From: an uncultured Eubacteriales bacterium
GTDB lineage: Bacteria > Bacillota > Clostridia > Peptostreptococcales > Anaerovoracaceae
Assembly: GCA_900540145.1 (NCBI GenBank)
Contig: UQEW01000032.1
Span: 1 to 23,387 of the forward strand
Direction of reading: 5' to 3'
Length of the DNA: 23,387 bases
Each line of letters starts with the position of its first letter. Within the stretch, counting starts at the first letter, position 1. Position numbers and translations under genes: made by a program. This document shows positions 7,806-14,497 of the stretch, piece by piece. The notes under the pieces are model-generated. The model ran no database searches. It was not told the DNA's origin and worked only from the letters and a program-made list of their open reading frames with translations.

Positions 7806-8419
7806 TTTTGGCTGATACCAGCAACATCATAGGCCGTCTCATTTCGTCCGGCATACCCGGCAGTTCCATCATAGCAGCAGGCGGTTGGGGCTCAATCACA
7901 TGTTGAATAGAAAAGCCTGCTTCAATAAGGCTGTTGATATATGTCGTCAGCGTCCTGTGATATTTTATAACTTTCTCGCCTAAAAACACGGCTTCTCTCT
8001 TGCCTTCGTAATAATAATTATCTACGGGAAAGTGCAGAATTTTTCCGTCGTCATCGTAATACCAATCTTGAGTTCCATACGCTGTGAACACCGGATGTTC
8101 AGCTGAAAACACCAAGGTTCCTCCGGGCTTCAGCCATGATTTTATTTTCTTTATCATGATGGCTGTTGATCTCCGACGCTCTCTTCAGCATCTTTTCAGA
8201 AATATCGATGCCGCAGACATGAGCAGCCCCCTTTTCTGCCGCATAGCTGCAATGCCACCCATATCCGCACCCCAAGTCGAGAACGCGCTTTCCCTCCAAA
8301 TCGGGAATCAGTTTTTTTAGCTCATACCATTCCCCTGCGCCTTCTAAGCCTTTTTTAGATCTTTCCATCTGACTGTATTTTTCAAAAAAAATATCATCGT
8401 CATATCTATTTTCTTTCAT
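7783..8419 (-). pseudogene. Broken class I SAM-dependent methyltransferase
   Basis: Two parts of one methyltransferase lie in different frames. The first part (ATG 8419, stop at 8099) has the SAM-binding motif I VLDLGCGYGWHC and motif II GIDISEKML, then runs out of frame after about residue 89. The second part (open from 8157) starts IKKIKSWLKPGG and continues with VFSAEHPVFTA, KYHRTL and AGFSI, the C-terminal half of the same family. Roughly 45 residues expected between them, including the family's DVV-SSLALHY segment, are absent, so this is an internal deletion plus frame change rather than a simple frameshift. The protein cannot be an active methyltransferase. An apparent promoter and a weak AGGA ribosome binding site remain, so the locus may still be transcribed into the genes behind it. 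Confidence 0.75.
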
Positions 8420-8461
8420 AATCCTGCAATCGCTTTCAACTCTGATTTTGTACTCTGTTTT

Positions 8462-8491
8462 ATTTTAACATATAGCCTTCGCCGCCCTCAA
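8462..8491 (-). promoter_or_regulatory. Predicted promoter of the methyltransferase-GNAT-Dph6-like-addA cluster
   Basis: On the minus strand TTGAGG (8486-8491) and TAAAAT (8462-8467) are 18 bp apart, about 45 bp upstream of the ATG at 8419. It may be the only promoter for everything down to addA; I saw no clear second one. Confidence 0.45.
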
Positions 8492-8563
8492 GGGTTTTAA
8501 CTCAAGGCCTATCTTTTAATGCAGTCTGCTTTGTGGTATATTAATCTTAAAAGGAGGAGAATC

Positions 8564-10081
8564 ATGAAAAAACCTTTTATGTTGATGATATTAGACGGCT
8601 TTGGCATCGCACCGCCAAGCTCCGGCAACGCCATTGCGAAAGCTGTCAAACCGAATTTAGATAAAATCTTTGAAAAATACCCTCATACTTTGCTTTCTGC
8701 ATCAGGACTGGCAGTAGGTCTTCCTGAAGGTCAGATGGGCAATTCGGAAGTAGGGCATTTAAACATCGGAGCCGGCCGTATAGTATATCAAGAGCTGACC
8801 CGTATAAGCAAAGCGATAGAAGATGGGGCATTCTTCGGCAATGCCGCCTTAAATGACGCAATCCGCCATTGCCGGAATACAGGCGGTGCCCTTCACATAA
8901 TGGGATTGCTTTCAGATGGCGGCGTTCACAGTCACATCGATCACATCAAAGCGGCCATATCCATGGCAGCCTCCAATCGCATATCGCCTATTTACGTTCA
9001 CTGTTTCATGGACGGCCGAGACGTGCCGCCTACTTCCGGCCTCGGTTACATACAGGAAATGGAAGAATTTCTTTCAAATATACCGGGCGGTTCTATCGGC
9101 GTAGTATCCGGCAGGTACTATGCCATGGACAGGGACAAGCGATGGGACCGCGTCAAGCTGGCATATGACGCTCTTGCTTTCGGTCAGGGGCGCAAAGCCC
9201 AATCCGGCAGCGAGGCTGTCAAAATGGCTTATGACGCCGGTGAAACTGACGAATTCATCATACCTACAGTCTGCGGCCAGGCGAACGGCGTGCACAACGG
9301 TGACAGCATAATATTCTGCAACTTCCGTCCCGACAGAGCCAGGGAAATAACCAGGTGCTTCGTAGATGACAACTTCGACGGTTTTGAACGTCCTGAAAAA
9401 ATAAAAGACTTGGAATACGTATGCATGACTCAATACGACGCGTCCATGCCCAATGTGAAAGTGGCTTTTCCGCCTGCGGTAATATCTAACACCTTGGGTG
9501 AATACCTTTCTTCTTTGGGAAAGAGCCAGCTTCGCATAGCTGAAACAGAAAAATACGCCCATGTCACCTTTTTCTTTAACGGAGGCATAGAAAAGCCTTA
9601 TCCCCTGGAAGACCGCATACTCGTACCTTCTCCTAAAGTGGCGACATACGATCTTCAGCCTGAAATGAGTGCGTTCCAGGTTACGGAAAAGGTCATAGAA
9701 GAAATCAAATCGTCAAAATACGATTGTATAATACTCAATTTCGCCAACGCTGATATGGTGGGCCACACCGGCAAGCTGGACGCAGCTGTAAAGGCTATCG
9801 AGGCTGTAGATAAATGCGTTGGAGAAATAGTTCCGGCTGTCCTAAATGCAGGCGGACAGATACTTTTAACGGCAGACCACGGTAACGCAGACGAAATGCT
9901 GGATGACCAGGGAAACCCTGTCACATCCCATTCTCTGAATCCAGTTCCACTGGTCCACATATCTTCCTCACCTGCGGCTGCCCTTGCCGAAGGTGGAAAG
10001 CTATGCGACATAGCTCCTACCATGCTGAAGCTTATGGGCATAGCTATTCCGCCTGAAATGACAGGAAATCCGCTGGTGTAG
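8564..10081 (+). CDS. gpmI: 2,3-bisphosphoglycerate-independent phosphoglycerate mutase
   Basis: A 505-residue Mn2+-dependent alkaline-phosphatase-fold enzyme interconverting 3- and 2-phosphoglycerate in glycolysis; the length is normal. Visible signatures: MILDGFGIAP with metal ligand D11, GQMGNSEVGHLNIGAGR with the phosphoserine nucleophile S61, HCFMDGRDVPP, FFNGGIEKPYPLEDR, NFANADMVGHTG and TADHGNADEM with the second metal set. All catalytic blocks are intact. The ATG at 8564 follows AAGGAGGAGA; the open frame from 8519 has no support. A weak promoter may lie at 8537-8542 (TATATT). The gene stands alone, divergent from the methyltransferase cluster, and ends only 7 bp from the opposing flavoprotein gene, with no terminator visible between them. 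Confidence 0.96.
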   Translation: MKKPFMLMILDGFGIAPPSSGNAIAKAVKPNLDKIFEKYPHTLLSASGLAVGLPEGQMGNSEVGHLNIGAGRIVYQELTRISKAIEDGAFFGNAALNDAIRHCRNTGGALHIMGLLSDGGVHSHIDHIKAAISMAASNRISPIYVHCFMDGRDVPPTSGLGYIQEMEEFLSNIPGGSIGVVSGRYYAMDRDKRWDRVKLAYDALAFGQGRKAQSGSEAVKMAYDAGETDEFIIPTVCGQANGVHNGDSIIFCNFRPDRAREITRCFVDDNFDGFERPEKIKDLEYVCMTQYDASMPNVKVAFPPAVISNTLGEYLSSLGKSQLRIAETEKYAHVTFFFNGGIEKPYPLEDRILVPSPKVATYDLQPEMSAFQVTEKVIEEIKSSKYDCIILNFANADMVGHTGKLDAAVKAIEAVDKCVGEIVPAVLNAGGQILLTADHGNADEMLDDQGNPVTSHSLNPVPLVHISSSPAAALAEGGKLCDIAPTMLKLMGIAIPPEMTGNPLV

Positions 10082-10088
10082 ATAAACG

Positions 10089-11735
10089 TTATTTATTCAT
10101 ATCGGCTATTACCGATTCCGCCATTTTAATTCCGTCCACAGCTGCCGATGTTATTCCTCCTGCGTACCCGGCGCCCTCGCCGCATGGATACAGTCCGGAA
10201 ACCGAAACGCTCTGGCCGTCTTTTCCTCTCAGTATCCTCACCGGAGATGAGCTTCTTGTCTCAACAGCATAAATTTTAGCATCATCTGAATCGAAGCCCT
10301 TCAGCTTCCTGCCCAATTCCGGCATGGCCAGGCGAAAGGCTGCCACGGCAAACTCAGGCAGGCAGCCTTCCACCTGGGGCGCCTTTCCGTCCCGCAGGGC
10401 GCCCCAGGTGGCGGCCGGCGGCGTGTGCCGCCGGCCGGACGCCAGGTAGGCTTGTCTTTCGTATCTGCGCTGGAACTCAACCCCTGCCAGCACGTCATCG
10501 CTGTCAAAATCAGAGGTGCGAACATCGCAAAGCAATGCGCTGTTGGCGAAGCCGCTGTCACGATTGTGAAAACTCATTCCGTTGACCACCACGCCTTCCG
10601 GCTCTGATGACGCGTTGATAACTTCTCCTCCCGGACACATGCAAAAGGTATATACACCTCTGCCTGCTACATCGCATACACGACAACCGCCGGCGCTTTC
10701 GTCACCTGCAGAAGGATGGCTTGCATGGTCATCGCCGGCACATCTATAGCTGAGCTTATACTCGGCCGGCGGCAGGCCCAGTTGGGACGCCGGCAGGCCG
10801 TACTGAGCGATGTCTATCAGTTCCTGTGGATGCTCTATTCTGACTCCTATGGAAAAAGGCTTCTGCTCCATGGCCACACCTTTTTCTTTCAGCATGGCGA
10901 AAGTATCTCTTGCGCTGTGGCCAAGCGCCAGGATAGCTCGCCTGCAAGGCAGAAAATATTCATTTTGATCGCAGACAGCTTTTTCCCCGGAAGAGGCCTC
11001 GTTTGCAGTGCTGCGGCACATAAGCCCCGCCATTCTGCCGTCCTCTGTAACTATGGCTGACGCTTTTGTCTCGAATCTAATATCTCCGCCCAGCCTTATG
11101 ATTTCCTGCCTTATATTTTTAACCACGACACGCAAAATATCTGTGCCTACGTGAGGTCTCTGCTTATAGAGGATGTCCTCCGGAGCGCCAAACTGCACCA
11201 ATTCCGCAAGCACCTTTTTAATTCTGGTATCTTTTATTCCAGTAGTAAGTTTGCCGTCGGAAAACGCTCCGGCTCCCCCTTCTCCGAACTGGACGTTGGA
11301 TTCCGTCAGAAGCTGGCCGCCCTTCCAGAAATTATCTACATCAGCAGCTCTGATGTCCACATCGCGCCCCCTTTCGATTACTATAGGCCTCAGGCCTGAT
11401 TGTGCCAGTATCAAGGATGCGAATATTCCTGCAGGACCAAAGCCGATCACCACAGGTCTTTCATTATTCCGGGCAGCTTCCAATGCGCCTTGAGAAACAT
11501 GGGGCAGCAAATATTCTTCTCGTGGAGCTTCCTCAAGCTTTAATCTTTTGTCTGTGTCAAAGTCTATTGAATATATCCACTTTATATTGGATTTATCGCG
11601 GGCGTCTATCGATTCTTTAACTATATGCCATTCCTTTATAAATAAACCCCTGATTCCGATTTTTTTAATTATCTTCTCAGGGATTTTATCCTTTGGCTCA
11701 TCCAGTCCCAGCTTTATTTGGTGTATCCTATACAT
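10089..11735 (-). CDS. FAD-dependent dehydrogenase, COG2509 family
   Basis: A 548-residue uncharacterised flavoprotein of the NAD(P)/FAD-dependent oxidoreductase type (COG2509). The FAD dinucleotide-binding motif VVIGFGPAGIFASL lies at 95-108. The family blocks NVQFGEGGAGAFSDGKL, LALGHSARDTF, GRGVYTFCMCPGGEVINASSE, VETRSSSPVRI and YPCGEGAGYAGGITSAA are all present; substrate is unknown. From memory of relatives, residues about 241-258 and 332-357 (which adds a CRVC pair) look like insertions. Residues 433-456 replace a longer segment and are encoded by two GC-rich inverted repeats. The frame stays open and the flanking motifs are intact, so it may still function. The ATG at 11735 directly follows the stop of the upstream flavoprotein gene, with AGGAAGGA as ribosome binding site. 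Confidence 0.85.
   Translation of the reverse strand: MYRIHQIKLGLDEPKDKIPEKIIKKIGIRGLFIKEWHIVKESIDARDKSNIKWIYSIDFDTDKRLKLEEAPREEYLLPHVSQGALEAARNNERPVVIGFGPAGIFASLILAQSGLRPIVIERGRDVDIRAADVDNFWKGGQLLTESNVQFGEGGAGAFSDGKLTTGIKDTRIKKVLAELVQFGAPEDILYKQRPHVGTDILRVVVKNIRQEIIRLGGDIRFETKASAIVTEDGRMAGLMCRSTANEASSGEKAVCDQNEYFLPCRRAILALGHSARDTFAMLKEKGVAMEQKPFSIGVRIEHPQELIDIAQYGLPASQLGLPPAEYKLSYRCAGDDHASHPSAGDESAGGCRVCDVAGRGVYTFCMCPGGEVINASSEPEGVVVNGMSFHNRDSGFANSALLCDVRTSDFDSDDVLAGVEFQRRYERQAYLASGRRHTPPAATWGALRDGKAPQVEGCLPEFAVAAFRLAMPELGRKLKGFDSDDAKIYAVETRSSSPVRILRGKDGQSVSVSGLYPCGEGAGYAGGITSAAVDGIKMAESVIADMNK
10370..10411. repeat. Perfect 14-bp inverted repeat inside the COG2509 gene
   Basis: CCACCTGGGGCGCC (10370-10383) pairs perfectly with GGCGCCCCAGGTGG (10398-10411) across a 14-nt loop. 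It is far richer in GC than its surroundings and lies in the coding region for residues 442-456. Confidence 0.8.
10412..10437. repeat. Perfect 11-bp inverted repeat next to the first one
   Basis: CGGCCGGCGGC (10412-10422) pairs with GCCGCCGGCCG (10427-10437) around a GTGT loop. It abuts the previous inverted repeat without a gap, giving two back-to-back GC-rich hairpins over 68 bp. Confidence 0.8.
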
Positions 11736-12980
11736 CTATATTCCTTCCTCAGCAACGCTCTTAGGCTGTAGCTTTTGAGCGATGGCTCTGCCGGCCTTTA
11801 TGCCTGTGAGCCACGCATTATGCAGATTAAAGCCTCCGCAAGGGCCATCGTAGTCCAATACTTCCCCTGCAAAATACAGGTCTTTTACAAGAAGAGACTC
11901 CATAGTCGATGAGCACACTGAATCAAGCGCCACTCCGCCTTTAGTCACCTGTGCTTCTTTCCAACCTTTAAGTCCTATAGGGGTGAGGGAAAAGTTTCTT
12001 ATACCGTTGGCTAAGTTCACTATATATGCCGCACTCAATCCTGATGCATGCTTTTTTTCGTCCAGTCCGTTTTTCGCAAGGAGCATATGCGCCAGAGGTT
12101 TTTTTACTATAGTCTCCAGCATGTCCGCTGCTGCAGCGCCCTTAAACTGCTGCTTCAATCTCAGGAAGTCCACCAAGCCGGCGGCATCCCAATCAGGAGC
12201 CAGGTTTATGGAAATGCGCAGATAATCAAAAGTTTCTTTCTTCATGTCTGCTGAAGATGCTGTCGGTAAAGCCGACGACAAATTCATTACACATATGCCT
12301 GATATGGAATCCTCCCTAAACTGTATCTCGCCTTTCTCTCTGAATTTTAAATCTCCGTTGTCAAACAGCCTGACTTCTCCCTTTGCACGAACGCCTTTCA
12401 GACTGCTTATATCCTCTTTTACTTCTATTGCTGTAAGTCCCGGAATCAAAGGGGTGACTTGATGTCCAAAGCTTCTGGCCAAGCTGTATCCGTCTCCGCT
12501 GGAACCGTATGCCGCAAAAGATTTTCCTCCTGAGGCTATTAAAAAGCTTCTGCATTTTAAACAACTTTCATAACCGTCTTTTTCCGATATAAAAATGCGA
12601 AAGCCTCCCTTCAAGTCGGCTTTCGCGTCTTTCACCCGGCTATTTAAAAGAATCTTGACTCCAAGACCGGCGGCTCTGTCCACCAACGTCTGCGCCACCG
12701 CTTCCGCTTCTTCAGAATAAGGATAAATGCGACCTTCATCATCCATTCTCACAGCTATCCCTACTTGGGAAAAGAACCATAAGACGCTTTCCAAGTCGTC
12801 ACACTTCTCATTAGACAGATTTCCCCTGCCGTTTCCCGACGCCCTAAGTTTTTTTGCAGGCTTTTCCTTTTTTTCCAGAATAACGACAGATAAATCGGGG
12901 CTCATCATCTTGACCGTTATCGCCGCAGCCAATCCGGACGGTCCCGCTCCCATTACAGCGACATCATAAAATCTTTCCAT
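11736..12980 (-). CDS. HI0933/BaiN-family FAD-binding flavoprotein (COG2081)
   Basis: A 414-residue flavoprotein of the HI0933-like family (YhiN, BaiN, 'aminoacetone oxidase family'); real substrates are mostly unknown. The FAD motif GAGPSGLAAA lies at 11-20, the family block KKLRASGNGRGN at 43-54, then IASGGKSFAAYGSSGDGY and near the end FAGEVLDYDGPCGGFNLHNAWLTG, all typical. In the SGxGRCN block the usual cysteine is glycine (G53). The ATG at 12980 is 5 bp after the stop of the membrane-protein gene, with only a weak GAAGAG ribosome binding site, so translational coupling is likely. The stop TAG abuts the ATG of the COG2509 gene: the two flavoproteins are cotranscribed and may work on related redox chemistry. 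Confidence 0.88.
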   Translation of the reverse strand: MERFYDVAVMGAGPSGLAAAITVKMMSPDLSVVILEKKEKPAKKLRASGNGRGNLSNEKCDDLESVLWFFSQVGIAVRMDDEGRIYPYSEEAEAVAQTLVDRAAGLGVKILLNSRVKDAKADLKGGFRIFISEKDGYESCLKCRSFLIASGGKSFAAYGSSGDGYSLARSFGHQVTPLIPGLTAIEVKEDISSLKGVRAKGEVRLFDNGDLKFREKGEIQFREDSISGICVMNLSSALPTASSADMKKETFDYLRISINLAPDWDAAGLVDFLRLKQQFKGAAAADMLETIVKKPLAHMLLAKNGLDEKKHASGLSAAYIVNLANGIRNFSLTPIGLKGWKEAQVTKGGVALDSVCSSTMESLLVKDLYFAGEVLDYDGPCGGFNLHNAWLTGIKAGRAIAQKLQPKSVAEEGI

Positions 12981-12985
12981 ACTGA

Positions 12986-13720
12986 TTACTCTTCATCTTT
13001 GATTTCTACCTGAGTTATCTCTATATCTTCTCCCGGTTTAGGTGCAAGAGAAGCGTCCAGAAGTTCTTCAGGTGTCTGTTCAATTTCTTTAACTATAGCC
13101 TTGGCTTCTTTTACAACCTTTATTGCTTCTTTAGCTGCTTCCTGAGCCTTTTCGGCATCTTCCACTGCCTGTGCCAGCATTTCTTCTTTTGTCTTAAGGA
13201 AATCAGATTTAAATACTATAATAGTAGAACCTACCATAAAGGCATTGACACCCTGGGCTAAAATGCATACTCCCACTTGAACGCTTACTGTCATCATCAG
13301 TAAATTGTCATTGAAGAACATGTACAAACCGACTATGACATTGAGCATTCCTATCACTAAATATCCATAGAAATATGCGTCTTTTACCTCTCTCTTTTCC
13401 AGAGACCTTACCATGTTTCCTACACCTGACACCAATACCCAAAAGCCTAAAACATATGGGACTACAACGTCTGCCGTGAGCTTATTCAAAATTATCAGCA
13501 CGCCTATAGCAAACATTATCAATCCGTCTATCAAGACCCAAGACTTGTCCCCTTCATCTCCTCTGTAACTATTACACGAAAGGGCTTCTGCTATTCCTGC
13601 AACTATGAACAATAAGCCTACTACAAAAGCAAAGGAAATAAAAGTGATTCCCTCGTTGGCTATCATAAAAATTCCGGCGACTATAAGCAATACGCCCATC
13701 AACATATTTAAAGTTCTCAC
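12986..13720 (-). CDS. HdeD/DUF308-like membrane protein with coiled-coil tail
   Basis: A 244-residue membrane protein with about six transmembrane segments in residues 4-165, arranged in the paired hydrophobic hairpins of the HdeD (DUF308) family. HdeD proteins are linked to acid stress in enterics, but the function in Clostridia is unknown. After the membrane part, residues about 170-220 are rich in Ala, Lys and Glu with heptad spacing, a probable cytosolic coiled coil, followed by an acidic C-terminus. I chose the GTG at 13720, with GGAGG 7 nt upstream; the frame is open up to 13813 but that part crosses the promoter. First gene of a three-gene operon with two flavoproteins, from a strong promoter. 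Confidence 0.8.
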   Translation of the reverse strand: MRTLNMLMGVLLIVAGIFMIANEGITFISFAFVVGLLFIVAGIAEALSCNSYRGDEGDKSWVLIDGLIMFAIGVLIILNKLTADVVVPYVLGFWVLVSGVGNMVRSLEKREVKDAYFYGYLVIGMLNVIVGLYMFFNDNLLMMTVSVQVGVCILAQGVNAFMVGSTIIVFKSDFLKTKEEMLAQAVEDAEKAQEAAKEAIKVVKEAKAIVKEIEQTPEELLDASLAPKPGEDIEITQVEIKDEE

Positions 13721-13735
13721 AATATTACCTCCAAA

Positions 13736-13771
13736 ACTTGTTTTATTATAACTTGAAACAGCAAAACAAGT
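13736..13771. promoter_or_regulatory. Candidate operator: 9-bp inverted repeat across the hdeD-like promoter
   Basis: ACTTGTTTT (13736-13744) and AAAACAAGT (13763-13771) are perfect inverted repeats 18 bp apart. They bracket the -10 element and reach into the -35 box, which is where a repressor would block RNA polymerase. The regulator is unknown; the TetR gene nearby is one candidate. Confidence 0.4.
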
Positions 13772-13774
13772 CAA
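13745..13774 (-). promoter_or_regulatory. Strong sigma-A promoter of the hdeD-like/flavoprotein operon
   Basis: On the minus strand TTGACT (13769-13774) and a perfect TATAAT (13745-13750) are 18 bp apart; the start codon GTG is 25 bp further on. Confidence 0.7.
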
Positions 13775-13849
13775 GGAATGCTCTTTTCTTTCACAAAAAA
13801 CACATATAAACAAAAAAAGTTTTTATATTACGATGCAATCAACAATATC

Positions 13850-13878
13850 GTGTCATCTGTCTATTTTTATGGTATCAT
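13850..13878 (+). promoter_or_regulatory. Predicted promoter of the tetR-dinB operon
   Basis: GTGTCA (13850-13855) and TATCAT (13873-13878) with 17 bp spacing; the -10 matches 5 of 6. A 5-bp inverted repeat ACGAT/ATCGT (13830-13834, 13847-13851) ends in the -35 and could be part of an autoregulatory site. I saw no Gram-positive LexA box. Confidence 0.45.
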
Positions 13879-13906
13879 GTAATCATCAAGCCAACGAGGT
13901 GCTTTT

Positions 13907-14497
13907 ATGGAAAAAGATACTGTCCAAAGATGTGATACAAAAAAAGAGCTTATCGAAGCTTTCTGGAAATTATATGCCGAAAAGCCTGTTGCAAAGATAT
14001 CTGTCGGCAGTCTTTGTCAACTTGCAGGATACAACAGGACAACTTTTTATAACCATTTTAAGGACATCTATGATCTGCTGGAGCAGGCAAGCGGCGATAT
14101 ATTTCTTACTGTCAGAGACGAGGTTTTATCGGAAAACAATTTTCGCGATATTCTCTCGGGCAACATGATAGAAACGATTTTTCTCAATGGTTTTGTGCGG
14201 CAACATGAGCACATTGAGCTTTTGTTCAAAAGGCACGATTACTATATTTTAGGAGAAAAAGTGAAAAAGGAATTTTTATCTTTGTTAAAAAAAGAATTCA
14301 GCTCAGAAGATATAGACATGCAAGCTATGGAAATTCTGTTAGAATATCAAATTTCCGCAGTTTTGGGAGTAGTAAATTACTGGTGCCGGCAAGGCAAATC
14401 CATTTCTGAGCAAGATATCCTAAAAACCATATATGAAATATCCTCGAAAGGTTTTTTGAATTCACTTAGATTTCAGTTAGGAGAGGCTTTAGTATGA
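13907..14497 (+). CDS. TetR/AcrR-family transcriptional regulator
   Basis: A 196-residue regulator with a TetR-type N-terminal helix-turn-helix: TKKELIEAFWKLYAEKPVAKISVGSLCQLAG, then YNRTTFYNHFKDIYDLLE, with the recognition-helix signature RTTFYNHF at about 44-51. The C-terminal ligand domain is not recognisable to a known class. The start ATG at 13907 follows CGAGGTG. The stop overlaps the dinB ATG by 4 bp (ATGA), so regulator and polymerase are made from one mRNA. TetR proteins usually repress their own operon, so it may control dinB instead of LexA. That role is inferred from position only. Confidence 0.88.
   Translation: MEKDTVQRCDTKKELIEAFWKLYAEKPVAKISVGSLCQLAGYNRTTFYNHFKDIYDLLEQASGDIFLTVRDEVLSENNFRDILSGNMIETIFLNGFVRQHEHIELLFKRHDYYILGEKVKKEFLSLLKKEFSSEDIDMQAMEILLEYQISAVLGVVNYWCRQGKSISEQDILKTIYEISSKGFLNSLRFQLGEALV

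Noticed and set aside
7264..8157. Genuine methyltransferase-GNAT fusion enzyme
   Set aside because: The methyltransferase part lacks the SAM-binding half, and the GNAT part has its own ribosome binding site and ATG; the joint is explained by a 13-bp duplication.
10082..10130. Bidirectional terminator between gpmI and the COG2509 gene
   Set aside because: The two stops are 7 bp apart and the only inverted repeat nearby is 5 bp without a U-tract.
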